DNA of 64,000 nt, taken from the NCBI GenBank assembly GCA_028869385.1, contig JAGWSR010000074.1, forward strand, positions 89,982 to 153,981, given 5' to 3'. How positions within the stretch are numbered: position 1 is the stretch's first letter; each line of letters opens with the position of its first letter. This DNA comes from a bacterium. Lineage in GTDB: Bacteria; Vulcanimicrobiota; Vulcanimicrobiia; Vulcanimicrobiales; Vulcanimicrobiaceae. This document shows, one piece after another, positions 35,251 through 44,019 of the stretch. Both the position numbers and the translations under genes were made by a program. The notes below the pieces were generated by a model. The model saw only the letters and a list, made by a program, of their open reading frames with translations. It had not been told where the DNA came from and did not search any database.

Positions 35251-35279
35251 GTTATCGCATATCTCCGGATTTTTGGCAA
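35251..35279 (-). promoter_or_regulatory. Sigma-70-like promoter of the pilus operon
   Basis: On the minus strand TTGCCA (35279-35274), a 17-bp spacer and GATAAC (35256-35251), ending about 69 bp before the pilB GTG. No other credible promoter is visible between thyX and pilB. Confidence 0.45.
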
Positions 35280-35331
35280 CAAACCGGAAACGATCCGCGC
35301 CTTAATGTCCGCTCGAGGCCGAGCGCGGGCA

Positions 35332-36147
35332 CTACGCGCCCGCCGCGATCTCCGCTTCGATCGCCTTGCGCATCTGCACCCAGCCGCGGAAGTTCGCGTG
35401 GAATGCCGTATCGTCGTTCGGTGTCGCGACGTGTTCGAACGGGCTCAAGTGACGATCGCTTCGCAAACGCTCGCAGAGTTCGACGTCTTTCGCGACGTCG
35501 CGATTGCCGTCGTGCGTGAGATACGAGACGCGCGCGCAGCGAGCGGCGCTAATCTTCTTCAACTCCTCGATCGGCAAACCACGCTCGTCATCTTGCACGA
35601 GCGGTAAATGCCATTCGCCGATCGCAACCGGACGCGGCGTTGATGCCGCCATCGCATCGCGCATCAGTTCCGCGGCAACGCGAATCTCGGGTTGCGCATT
35701 CGGCGCGCAACGGAGCGCGAAAAAGTTCGCCCACTCGGTCGCAGTGATGATGACCGTATGCCACATGAACGGTTCGAGAAGCCGATTGATCACTTGCTTG
35801 TGGACGTTGAATTTCTGTAATTCACGAACGTGCGCGACGGCGCTATCGCGTGCCCGCAGCCACTCCGCCTTCGCATCCTCAGCTTGCGCATCGGTGAGCG
35901 CTTCGCTCGCGGACATACCGGGTTTGTTCACGCCCCATTCCACCGGCATCGCCGGAGCATTCAGCACGCGCTCGATCATTTTGTTGGTCGGCACGGCTCT
36001 GCTGCTCGCGCTATTCCGGGAGAGAACCCTGTGAGTATTTAGCTCGCTAAGTACGAAGCGCGGGAAGCGCACTTCCATGGTCGTCAAACGAATGCCCGCG
36101 GTGCTCACCGAATCGGTGAGCACCCGCGCGCTGAAGCCGTCGTGCAC
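35332..36147 (-). CDS. thyX: Flavin-dependent thymidylate synthase
   Basis: 271 aa from a GTG at 36147. ThyX makes dTMP from dUMP with FAD and NADPH. The ThyX motif appears in the THRxxSRNxxSSR form (about 38-50) rather than RHR, as in a known subgroup. A C-terminal dUMP-binding stretch (HLSPFEHVA) is visible. Starts 12 bp after the ftsZ stop on the same strand. Confidence 0.92.
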   Translation of the reverse strand: MHDGFSARVLTDSVSTAGIRLTTMEVRFPRFVLSELNTHRVLSRNSASSRAVPTNKMIERVLNAPAMPVEWGVNKPGMSASEALTDAQAEDAKAEWLRARDSAVAHVRELQKFNVHKQVINRLLEPFMWHTVIITATEWANFFALRCAPNAQPEIRVAAELMRDAMAASTPRPVAIGEWHLPLVQDDERGLPIEELKKISAARCARVSYLTHDGNRDVAKDVELCERLRSDRHLSPFEHVATPNDDTAFHANFRGWVQMRKAIEAEIAAGA

Positions 36148-36159
36148 GTCGTTCGTTCT

Positions 36160-37233
36160 TTAACCGCGGTAGCGCAAGAACGCCGGAACTTCGATGTCGT
36201 CCATGTTCATCGGCGTCACCGCATCGAGCTTGCCGGTATCGAACGTGGTCGCGCCGATCGCCGGGCGATACGCGCGCGCCGCGCCGAAACCGGCGGCGAG
36301 CACCGTCACGCGCACCTTGCCCGTCATGTTCGGATCGATCGATGCGCCGAAGATGATCTGCGCGTCGGAATCCACCGCGCGGCTGATCATTTCGGCGGCT
36401 TCGTTCACTTCGTACATCGCCATGTCAGGGCCGCCGGTGATGTTGAAGATCACGCCGCGAGCGCCTTCGATCGTCGTCTCGAGCAGCGGCGAGGCGATCG
36501 CCTTCTGCGCGGCGTCGGCGGCGCGATGCTCGCCCGTACCTTCGCCGATGCCCATCATCGCCGAACCCGCGTCGGTCATGATCGTCTTCACGTCGGCGAA
36601 GTCGAGGTTGATGAGGCCCGGTTGGGTGATCAGATCGCTGATCCCCGCAATGCCTTGGCGCAGCACGTCATCCGCGTACGAGAACGCCTCGTTGAGCGGC
36701 GTACGCTTCTCGATCACTTGCAGAATGCGCTCGTTCGGAATCGTGATCAGCGTGTCCACTTTCGTCTCGAGCTCGGCGATCGCGTGCTCGGCGGTCTGCA
36801 TGCGCTTGCGACCTTCAAACGCGAACGGCTTCGTCACGACGGCGATCGTCAGGGCGCCCGATTCGCGCGCGAGTTCGGCGATCACGGGTGCCGCGCCGCT
36901 GCCGGTTCCGCCGCCCATGCCCGCGGTGATGAACACGAGATCGGCTCCGTCGAGGATCATCGAGAGATCTTCGCGCGACTCTTCGGCCGCTTCGCGTCCG
37001 AGCGAGGGGTTCGCGCCCGCGCCGAGCCCGCGGGTCATGCCGTTGCCGATGTGCACGGTGTTCTCGGTAAGCGCGTTGCGCAGCGCCTGCACGTCGGAAT
37101 TGATCGCGAAGAAATCCACGCCGGCGAGCCCGGCCTCGATCATGCGATTGACCGCGTTGCAGCCGCCTCCGCCAACGCCGATCACCTTGATCGCGGCGGA
37201 GTGCTCGGGTTGGAAGCGTCGTGCGTCTGCCAT
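36160..37233 (-). CDS. ftsZ: Cell division protein FtsZ
   Basis: 357 aa from the ATG at 37233 with GAGGAG upstream. GTP-binding loop GMGGGTGSGAAP, N-terminal GVGGGGCNAVNRMI, and synergy loop QGIAGISDLITQPGLINLDFADVKTIM. The conserved C-terminal peptide (IEVPAFLRYRG) is present after a short linker. Tubulin-like division ring protein. 56 bp after ftsA. Confidence 0.98.
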   Translation of the reverse strand: MADARRFQPEHSAAIKVIGVGGGGCNAVNRMIEAGLAGVDFFAINSDVQALRNALTENTVHIGNGMTRGLGAGANPSLGREAAEESREDLSMILDGADLVFITAGMGGGTGSGAAPVIAELARESGALTIAVVTKPFAFEGRKRMQTAEHAIAELETKVDTLITIPNERILQVIEKRTPLNEAFSYADDVLRQGIAGISDLITQPGLINLDFADVKTIMTDAGSAMMGIGEGTGEHRAADAAQKAIASPLLETTIEGARGVIFNITGGPDMAMYEVNEAAEMISRAVDSDAQIIFGASIDPNMTGKVRVTVLAAGFGAARAYRPAIGATTFDTGKLDAVTPMNMDDIEVPAFLRYRG

Positions 37234-37289
37234 GTCGTTATGCTCCTCGATGAACGAGAGTTGAGTGGGGGAGTGGGCGCGCGTTCGGT

Positions 37290-38516
37290 TCAGTTCCATA
37301 GGTCCGCGAACCAATGTTTGATTCGCGCGAAGAGTGCGGCGCCGCTCGGGCCGCCGCGGCGACCGCCTTCGCCGGCTTCGGTCTCGCCCGCGGCCCCGAA
37401 GAGCACGAGGCCGATCGCGGTCGCGTACTGCGGCTGCATCACCGCGTCGGTGAGGCCGCCGATCGCGCTCGGCACGCCGACGCGCGTCGGCAAGCCGAAA
37501 ACCTCTTCGGCAATCGGCGTGAGGCCGGGCAGGCTCGCGCCGCCGCCGGTGATCACGACTTCGCCGAGCACGAGATCGCGCGGGACGTTCTCGATGATCT
37601 TGGCTTTGGCCATGCGCAGCGTCTCGAGCACGCGCGGAACGACGATCGCTCGCAGTTGCTGCGTCGTCACCTCTTTGGTGGTGCGCCCGTCGAGGCCGCG
37701 CACCGTGAAGCTCTGCTCGCCGTCTTCGGCCACGCCGGCCCCGAACTGCTTCTTCACCTCTTCGGCCTCCGCGAGCGACGTCTTCAAGCCGAGCGAAATG
37801 TCGTTGGTGAGAATGTTGCCGCCGACGGGAATGGTCGCGGTGTAGATGGCGCTGCCGAGCGAGTACACGGCGATGTCGGTCGTGCCGCCGCCGATGTCGA
37901 GCAGCACCACGCCGACCTGTTTCTCTTCGCTGTAGAGCGTCGCGTGCGAGCTGGCGAGCGGTTCGAAGACGAGCCCCGCCGCCTCCAATCCCGCGCGATG
38001 CACGCACTTGAGCACGTTCGTGATGAACGTCGTGCCGCCGGTGATGATGTGCGTGTCGACCTCGAGCCGTCCGCCCGCCATGCCGACCGGATCCTCGACG
38101 CCTTCCTGGCCGTCGACGGTGAAGTAGCGCGGCAGCGCGTGGATGATCTGGCGATCGGCGGGCAGATTGATGATCTTGCTGGCGTCGATGACGCGTCGCA
38201 CGTCGGCCGCGGAGACTTCGCGATCCTCGCTCGTCGTGGCGACGACGGCGCGGTTGTTGGTCGAGCGAATGTGGTCGCCGGTGATCCCGACGTACACATC
38301 GCTCACGTGGACCCCCGCCATGCGCTCCGCGCGCTCGGTAGCGGCCTCGATCGACTTGATCGTCTGCTCGAGGTCGACCACGACCCCCTTGCGCATCCCG
38401 AGCGACGGTGCCTCGCCGACCCCGACGATCTCGAGCCCGTTCGGGCCGTCCACGGCGACGACCGCGCAGGTCTTGGTCGTGCCGATATCGAGGCCGCAGA
38501 CGGTCTCGTGCTTCAT
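37290..38516 (-). CDS. ftsA: Cell division protein FtsA
   Basis: 408 aa. Actin-family: GLDIGTTKTCAVVA, LLDIGGGTTDIAVY and ITGGGASLPGL. The C-terminal amphipathic helix (FARIKHWFADLWN) is the usual membrane anchor, after a Gly-rich linker. It tethers FtsZ to the membrane. Separated from ftsQ by two plus-strand genes. Confidence 0.98.
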   Translation of the reverse strand: MKHETVCGLDIGTTKTCAVVAVDGPNGLEIVGVGEAPSLGMRKGVVVDLEQTIKSIEAATERAERMAGVHVSDVYVGITGDHIRSTNNRAVVATTSEDREVSAADVRRVIDASKIINLPADRQIIHALPRYFTVDGQEGVEDPVGMAGGRLEVDTHIITGGTTFITNVLKCVHRAGLEAAGLVFEPLASSHATLYSEEKQVGVVLLDIGGGTTDIAVYSLGSAIYTATIPVGGNILTNDISLGLKTSLAEAEEVKKQFGAGVAEDGEQSFTVRGLDGRTTKEVTTQQLRAIVVPRVLETLRMAKAKIIENVPRDLVLGEVVITGGGASLPGLTPIAEEVFGLPTRVGVPSAIGGLTDAVMQPQYATAIGLVLFGAAGETEAGEGGRRGGPSGAALFARIKHWFADLWN

Positions 38517-38552
38517 CCGTTCGTTCCTGTTACTCCAGCGAGCGCGTTAACC

Positions 38553-38580
38553 GCTATATATTGGGTTCAACCCTCGTAAA
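38553..38580 (-). promoter_or_regulatory. Possible ftsA promoter with internal palindrome
   Basis: On the minus strand TTTACG (38580-38575), a 16-bp spacer and TATAGC (38558-38553), 37 bp before the ftsA ATG. The spacer contains GGGTTGAACCC, an 11-bp palindrome that might be an operator. Confidence 0.3.
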
Positions 38581-38700
38581 CCCTACTAGCCCTAGTCTCT
38601 CGCGCCGAATTTTCGTGGAGCATTATGCGAGGGCGAGGCGAGTCCTTGGGGATAGGATGTGCACAATTTCCTGTCAGCGGGAGTGCCAGATGACGGCACC

Positions 38701-38728
38701 TTAACTGAACGACCCCAGCAGCCGATGC
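38701..38728 (+). promoter_or_regulatory. Sigma-28-like promoter of the chemoreceptor
   Basis: TTAACTGA (38701-38708), a 12-bp spacer and GCCGATGC (38721-38728). The -10 ends 10 bp before the ATG, so the mRNA would be leaderless or nearly so. No Shine-Dalgarno is visible before the ATG. Confidence 0.45.
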
Positions 38729-38738
38729 TTTTTGTGAT

Positions 38739-40850
38739 ATGGAAGCGCGCCGCACGAGTCTCGAACGTGGGCTCACGCTGGCTTTTGGCCTCGTGATCCT
38801 CGTCATGCTCCTCAACGTCCCCGTGATGCTCTGGGCCATGAACGGCATTACGAGCCAGGCACAGATCCTGAACGATCGCGTGATCACGGGCCAGCAACGC
38901 TACGCGAAGGTCGCCTCAGATGCGGACACGCTGCGTGCGGCGACGCTCGAAGCGGCGACGTCGAGCGATACCGTGCAGGCCGCAAAACAACTCGCGATCG
39001 CGAAGACGCTCATCAAGCAGTTTCCGGACGACGCGCGCAAGATGACCGACATCTTCTGCCCGCCGAACCTCGTCAAGACGAGTGCCGACGATCTCACGGC
39101 AACGCAGTGCTCGAAGAATCCCGACTCCATCGCAAAAGAGATCGGGAGCCTCGTCGACACGTTCGGCACGAGCGCGAGCGCCTACGACTTCCAAGCGCTC
39201 TCCGCGGTGAGCTTGCTGCAGCAAGGCAAACGCGCCGAAGCGCTCGCGCAAATCAACGGTCCCTCCGGCGCCGCGTACTCCAAACAGAGCGACGACGGCG
39301 ACGCCATGCTCAACGCACTTAACGCACTCGCGAAGAAGCGCTACAACGCGCTCATCCAAGCACGCAACGTCGGGTTGATCGTGCTCGTCGCGGGTCTCGT
39401 CGGCGCGATCCTCCTCGCGATCCTTTCGATGGCGTGGCTGCGCTCGATCGTGCTGCGCAGCGTCGGCCGCTGTGTCGAAGTGTTCGAAGCGATGGGCACG
39501 GGCGATCTCTCGCAGCGCATCAACTGGCACGGCTCCGATCTTCTCGGTCGCCTCGGCCAGGCCATCGACGAATTCTCCGAACGCATCTCGCGCATGATCG
39601 GACAGATTCAGCACGCGTCGATCACCGTGAACGACGCATCGGTGAAGAACAGCTCGATCGCACTCGAGGTTGACGGCCGCGTCAACGAAGAGCTCTCCGC
39701 GCTCTCGCAGGCGCTCACGTACTCGCACGATCTCGCGAACACCGCGGGCACCGTCGCCGACAACGCGGAGGCCGTGGCTCGCCGCGTCTCCGATATCTCG
39801 AGCGCCGTCGCGGAGATGACCGCATCCATTCAAGAGATGGATCAGAATCTGCTCAATCTCGCGACCGTCGTCGAACAAGCCGTCGCGAACACCCAAGAGA
39901 TGTCGGCATCCATCGTTCAGGTGGCCGGCAACGCCGACCGCGTGCGCTCCGAATCGAACGTCACCGATCAGCAGGTGCGCGAAGGCCGCAACGAAGTGCT
40001 CGCGCTCTCGAAGGGCATGGGCTCGATCAGCGACACCGTCGCCGACGTCGTGACCGAAATGCAGAGCCTCGACGGCGCGTCGCGACAGATCGGCGAGATT
40101 CTCGGCCTGATCGAAGAGATCGCCGACCAAACGAACCTCCTCGCGCTCAACGCCGCCATCGAAGCGGCGCGCGCGGGCGAGCACGGCCGCGGCTTCGCGG
40201 TCGTGGCCGACGAAGTACGCAAACTCGCCGAGAACTCGGCGAGCTCGACGAAGCAGATCGGCTCGCTCGTGGGCGACATTCAACGCCGCACGTCGGCGGT
40301 GCTCGAGCGTACCGCGCGCGCCAACTCGCTCGTGCAGAGCAACGCCGAGAGCGCGCGCAACGTGACGCAGATGATCGAAACGATCAGCACGCGCGTCACC
40401 GAGGTTGCCCAGCTCGTGAGCGAGATATCGGTCGCGACGACGGAGCAGGCCCGCGCCTCGGAAGAGCTCGCGAAGGCGAGCGAACAGATGGGCGCGATGA
40501 CGCACGAGGCCGCGGCCACCATGCGCGAGCAGGCGATCACCTCGAATCAGATTCTGGAGAGCGTCTCCGAAATCGAGAATCGCACCGCCCAGGTCGCCCG
40601 TGCCTCGACCGAGCAGCAAGGGTCGATCGAAGCGCTCGGCACCCGCATCCAGCAGTCCGCCGATCTCGGCCGCCTCAACGTCGAGGCCGTGGGCGGCATG
40701 GCGAGCACGGCCGACGAAGTCCGCTCGCAGGCCAACTCCCTGCGCGACCTGGTCGGACAGTTCCAAACCGGCCAGCTTGCCTTTGGGGAAGAGCAAAAAA
40801 CCGGCCCCCAGGCACTAGAAGACCCGGGCGCCCTTGCGCTATCATCATAG
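38739..40850 (+). CDS. Methyl-accepting chemotaxis protein
   Basis: 703 aa. Membrane helix 1 is at 11-33 and helix 2 at 210-233. Between them is a roughly 175-residue periplasmic helical ligand region. A HAMP domain (about 234-290) leads to a long coiled coil with the signalling hairpin at about 459-498 ([23 protein letters not shown]...DEVRKLAE). It reports to CheA/CheW, which are not in the window. No CheR-binding pentapeptide at the end. It interrupts the ftsQ to ftsA order on the opposite strand. Confidence 0.95.
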   Translation: MEARRTSLERGLTLAFGLVILVMLLNVPVMLWAMNGITSQAQILNDRVITGQQRYAKVASDADTLRAATLEAATSSDTVQAAKQLAIAKTLIKQFPDDARKMTDIFCPPNLVKTSADDLTATQCSKNPDSIAKEIGSLVDTFGTSASAYDFQALSAVSLLQQGKRAEALAQINGPSGAAYSKQSDDGDAMLNALNALAKKRYNALIQARNVGLIVLVAGLVGAILLAILSMAWLRSIVLRSVGRCVEVFEAMGTGDLSQRINWHGSDLLGRLGQAIDEFSERISRMIGQIQHASITVNDASVKNSSIALEVDGRVNEELSALSQALTYSHDLANTAGTVADNAEAVARRVSDISSAVAEMTASIQEMDQNLLNLATVVEQAVANTQEMSASIVQVAGNADRVRSESNVTDQQVREGRNEVLALSKGMGSISDTVADVVTEMQSLDGASRQIGEILGLIEEIADQTNLLALNAAIEAARAGEHGRGFAVVADEVRKLAENSASSTKQIGSLVGDIQRRTSAVLERTARANSLVQSNAESARNVTQMIETISTRVTEVAQLVSEISVATTEQARASEELAKASEQMGAMTHEAAATMREQAITSNQILESVSEIENRTAQVARASTEQQGSIEALGTRIQQSADLGRLNVEAVGGMASTADEVRSQANSLRDLVGQFQTGQLAFGEEQKTGPQALEDPGALALSS

Positions 40851-40905
40851 ACTGTACCTCGTTCCCACCTACGAACTTGGCTTTTTCCGATTTCTTGGAG
40901 ACACC

Positions 40906-41196
40906 GTGTACAAACCGCTAACGCTCATCGCCCTCGCAGTCGCGCTCGCCGCACCGACGGTCGCGCTTGCCGCCCCCATTGACGCCTCGCTGATCCCCGA
41001 CGGCACCTACACCGTCAAGGTCAACAAGGTCGTGGACAACACGCACATTCAAGTGACGATGGATAATGGCGCGGACACGACGCTCTCGGCGGGTCGCCCG
41101 TCCGTGGACTTCAGCAAAGTGAAGCCCGGAGATCAAGTGAAGCTCTCGCTTTCGAAAGGCACCGTGCTCGTCTATCTCGATATGACGAGCCACTAG
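40906..41196 (+). CDS. Small secreted protein, 96 aa
   Basis: Start GTG at 40906 with CTTGGAG 5 nt upstream. A signal peptide (about 1-22, cleaved after ALA) is followed by a compact beta domain (GTYTVKVNKVVDNTHIQVTMDNG, KPGDQVKLSLSKGTVLVYLDM). I recognise no family. It is 55 bp after the chemoreceptor and just before a strong terminator, so the two may share a transcript. Confidence 0.7.
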   Translation: MYKPLTLIALAVALAAPTVALAAPIDASLIPDGTYTVKVNKVVDNTHIQVTMDNGADTTLSAGRPSVDFSKVKPGDQVKLSLSKGTVLVYLDMTSH

Positions 41197-41220
41197 TTCG
41201 GAATCGGTTCCGTCCAAATA

Positions 41221-41250
41221 GCGAAGGCGGCTCGAAAGAGCCGCCTTCGC
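41221..41250. terminator. Bidirectional terminator between the secreted-protein gene and ftsQ
   Basis: 13-bp perfect stem (41221-41233 with 41238-41250) closed by a GAAA tetraloop, then TATTTATA on the plus strand. Its right arm touches the ftsQ stop codon, so it probably ends both transcripts. Confidence 0.85.
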
Positions 41251-42008
41251 TATTTATACACGACGACCGGCGCGCTCAACGAACGCAAATCGATGGCCGA
41301 GATCGGCCGGCCGGCGCGCCCGACTTGCGTGAGGATCGGATTCACGAGTGGAATCGCCTTGGCGAGATCCGTTTCGTCGCCGAAGAGAATCCGCACCCCG
41401 CTACGCAGCGTCGCCACGAGATCGCCGTATTTGTCGTGCGCGAGCATGGCGGGCGCGATGTGCGCGTCGAGCAGCGCGAGTTCGTCGTCGCGCAGCGCGA
41501 CGATGGCGGGATCGGTAACGAAACTCCCCGCATCGAGCGTAGGCGTGGCGCCGACGAGAAAGACCGGGAGGGCGCGAGCGCTGGTACCCTCAGCCGGCGC
41601 GAGTACGCGCAGGTGAACGTCCGCGAGCACCGCCCCATCGCCGCTGCGTAGCACCGCGAACGGCGCGCGCTCGGTGACGCTTAGCACGAGCGTCGCCGGA
41701 AGGCGACGCGTGACGCGCACGTCATCGATGTATGGGATCGCCGCAATCCGCTTGCGCATCGCTTGCGTGTTCTGCAGCCAGATATTCTGATCGAGGGCGA
41801 CCGCGGCGCGCGCGAGGATCTCGCCTTTGGGCACGACGTGGTTGCCTTCGACCAGTACGTCGTGGGGGCGCAGTGCGGGCCACGTCGCGAGCGCATAGCC
41901 GCCGATGCTCGCCAGCACGAGTGCGAGTAGGAAGAGCAGCCAAAAGGGACGCACGCGGCGCGCGGGGGATGGACGGCGCCGTTTGCCGGTGGGACGGCGT
42001 TCGCTCAC
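41250..42008 (-). CDS. ftsQ: Cell division protein FtsQ/DivIB
   Basis: 252 aa from a GTG at 42008 that overlaps the phosphatase stop (GTGA). A basic cytosolic N-terminus, one membrane helix (about 24-43), then a POTRA domain (DVLVEGNHVVPKGEILARAAVALDQNIWLQN) and the FtsQ beta domain with RLPATLVLSVTERAPFAVL. Divisome scaffold. It sits at the end of dnaE-hisD-phosphatase-ftsQ and is 2.7 kb from ftsA, with two plus-strand genes between. Confidence 0.9.
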   Translation of the reverse strand: MSERRPTGKRRRPSPARRVRPFWLLFLLALVLASIGGYALATWPALRPHDVLVEGNHVVPKGEILARAAVALDQNIWLQNTQAMRKRIAAIPYIDDVRVTRRLPATLVLSVTERAPFAVLRSGDGAVLADVHLRVLAPAEGTSARALPVFLVGATPTLDAGSFVTDPAIVALRDDELALLDAHIAPAMLAHDKYGDLVATLRSGVRILFGDETDLAKAIPLVNPILTQVGRAGRPISAIDLRSLSAPVVVYK

Positions 42009-42811
42009 GCGAGCACGTACCGTTCGATCGCTTCGGCGACGCCGTCGCCTTCGACGTCGGCGACCACCGCGTGTGCGACCGCGCGCAGCTCCGGCGGTGC
42101 CGAGCCCATCGCGACGCCGATGCCCGCGGCCGCAAGCAGCGGCGTGTCGTTCCACGAATCGCCGATCGCAAGTACCTCGCTCGCATCGAAGCCCAGGTGC
42201 TCCGCGACGTAGCGCAACGCATCGCCCTTATCGACGGCCGGATTCAAGACCTCAACGAACTCCGGATAGCTGCGGGTGACGTACGCGCGCTCGCCGAGCG
42301 CGTCGCGCAAGCGTTGCTCGTATGCCTTCGTCTGCGACGCATCGTCGATCACGACCGCTTTCGTGGCGGGACTGAAGGCAAAGGTTTCCCGCAACGACGG
42401 CACGATGACCGGCTGCACGCGCGCGAGACTCGCGTAGAGGTCGGAGAAGCGATTGCGCGCCTCGCAATAATATTCGTCGTTACGATAGAGCTGCAGGTGT
42501 CGGCGATCGCGCTCCACCACGTCGATCAACTCCCGCACGGTCTCCACCGGAAGCGGCGCATCACGCAGCACCGTATCGCTCACCGGATCCACGATCGCGG
42601 CGCCCTGATAGCAGACGAGCGGCGCATCGAGCCCCAAGCGACGGGCAAATGGGACGGCCGCGCGATACATGCGACCGGTCACGATGCAGCCGCGCACGCC
42701 CGCCGCACGCATCTTCGCGATCGCGGCCTCGACTCTCGGACGCAGTTCGACGTCGCGACCGACGAGCGTGCCGTCGAGGTCGAACGCCACGAGTCTGATC
42801 GCAACGCTCAC
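42005..42811 (-). CDS. Cof-type HAD hydrolase
   Basis: 268 aa from a GTG at 42811. HAD motifs: DLDGTL, TGR, K and GDSWND, with a Cof/type IIB cap in the middle. Family members dephosphorylate sugar phosphates, FMN or similar small molecules. GTGA overlaps with hisD and ftsQ place it in the operon. Confidence 0.9.
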   Translation of the reverse strand: MSVAIRLVAFDLDGTLVGRDVELRPRVEAAIAKMRAAGVRGCIVTGRMYRAAVPFARRLGLDAPLVCYQGAAIVDPVSDTVLRDAPLPVETVRELIDVVERDRRHLQLYRNDEYYCEARNRFSDLYASLARVQPVIVPSLRETFAFSPATKAVVIDDASQTKAYEQRLRDALGERAYVTRSYPEFVEVLNPAVDKGDALRYVAEHLGFDASEVLAIGDSWNDTPLLAAAGIGVAMGSAPPELRAVAHAVVADVEGDGVAEAIERYVLA

Positions 42812-44019
42812 GCCAATCCTCCCCGCATGCGAGCGCTCTGCGCGTGGAACGGCAGGCCTTCGAGTTCGGCGAGCGCGGCGAGCATCTGCGCGTCGAGCGC
42901 GGTGCGTTCGACGCTCGAGTTCACCGCCACGTGCGGATGCGCGAACTCACCGTACGCATACGTGCACGGCAGGGAAAATTCGCCCGCGACGAGCGACGAC
43001 GACTCGCCGATAAAGAGCGCGTTCGCCGCGCGTGCGGACGCGAGATACGGCTGTGGATCCATCACGTGGAGCGTCACGCGATCCGGCCGGATCCGCGCGA
43101 GCATCTCGAGCGTTTCGCGACGCGCGCCGGCGTGAACGAGCGAACACGAGCGCAGCAGATTCGCGGCACCGAACGTATCGAGCAACTGCGCCACGGCGTC
43201 CAGCAGTGGTCGCGACTCCGAAATCATGACCACGCTCGCGTCGGCGGCGCGCTCGGCCAGCGCCAAAACGTCGGCAGCGACGAACTCGCTGCTCGCCGCG
43301 TCGTCGGCCACGACCAGCGCGGCCGGCGACGCGGCGATCGCATCGATCGCGCAGATGCCGTTCACCTGACGCTTCGCCTCAAGCACCCAGGGGCTGCGGC
43401 CGCCGACGAGCTTTTGCACGGCCGCGACCGACGACGTACCAAGCGCCGCCGCGGCGATCGCTTGCGCGCCGCCGAGGGCGTAGAGTTCGTCGACATCGCA
43501 GAGGCTGCAGGCATAGAGCACGGCAGGATGCACGGTACCGTCCGCGCGCGGCGGCGTGAAGACGATCGTGCGCGATACGCCGGCCAAGCGCGCGGGGACG
43601 GCGCCGGCAAGGATCGCCGACGGATGCGGATGGATACCGCCCGGCGCGTAGATCGCGACGCTTTCGAACGGCTCGGCGTGGAGCGTCGTGGTCGAACCGT
43701 CGGCATCGCTCCAGCTTCGCTCGCGTTCGCGCTCGTACACCTGCGTCATGCGCGCCTTGGCGTCGTGAAGCGCGCGCGCGATCTCGGGCGCGACGAGTGC
43801 GCGCGCCGCCTCGTGCATCGGAATCGGTACGCGCAGCTTCGAGAGATCGAAGCGCGGATCATCGAGCCGACGGGTCCAGTCGACGAGCGCCGCGTCACCG
43901 CGTACGCGCACGTCGGCGACGATCTCGGCGACGCGCTCGATCACGTCGGGCGTCGGCACGAACGCGCGCGATGCGGCCGCGAGCCACGAGCGGTCGCGCG
44001 CGGAGCTCACCTGAAGCAT
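42808..44019 (-). CDS. hisD: Histidinol dehydrogenase
   Basis: 403 aa from the ATG at 44019, overlapping the dnaE stop (TGATG). HisD oxidises histidinol to histidine in two NAD-dependent steps with zinc. Family segments are APGGIHPHPSAILAGAVPARLAG, DELYALGGAQAIAAAALGT, and the catalytic region ERAADASVVMISES then FSLPCTYAYGEFAHPHVAVNSS. The typical APGGxAxYPS motif reads APGGIHPHPS. The rest of the his operon is not here. Confidence 0.93.
   Translation of the reverse strand: MLQVSSARDRSWLAAASRAFVPTPDVIERVAEIVADVRVRGDAALVDWTRRLDDPRFDLSKLRVPIPMHEAARALVAPEIARALHDAKARMTQVYERERERSWSDADGSTTTLHAEPFESVAIYAPGGIHPHPSAILAGAVPARLAGVSRTIVFTPPRADGTVHPAVLYACSLCDVDELYALGGAQAIAAAALGTSSVAAVQKLVGGRSPWVLEAKRQVNGICAIDAIAASPAALVVADDAASSEFVAADVLALAERAADASVVMISESRPLLDAVAQLLDTFGAANLLRSCSLVHAGARRETLEMLARIRPDRVTLHVMDPQPYLASARAANALFIGESSSLVAGEFSLPCTYAYGEFAHPHVAVNSSVERTALDAQMLAALAELEGLPFHAQSARMRGGLA

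Noticed and set aside
37234..37310. Additional upstream coding in front of ftsZ
   Set aside because: The frame is open upstream of 37233, but homologues start at MADARRF-like N-termini and GAGGAG precedes that ATG.
38916..40796. 626-codon frame opposite the chemoreceptor
   Set aside because: Composed of Arg, Asp, His and Leu typical of an antisense frame. The plus strand has clear membrane helices and the signalling hairpin.
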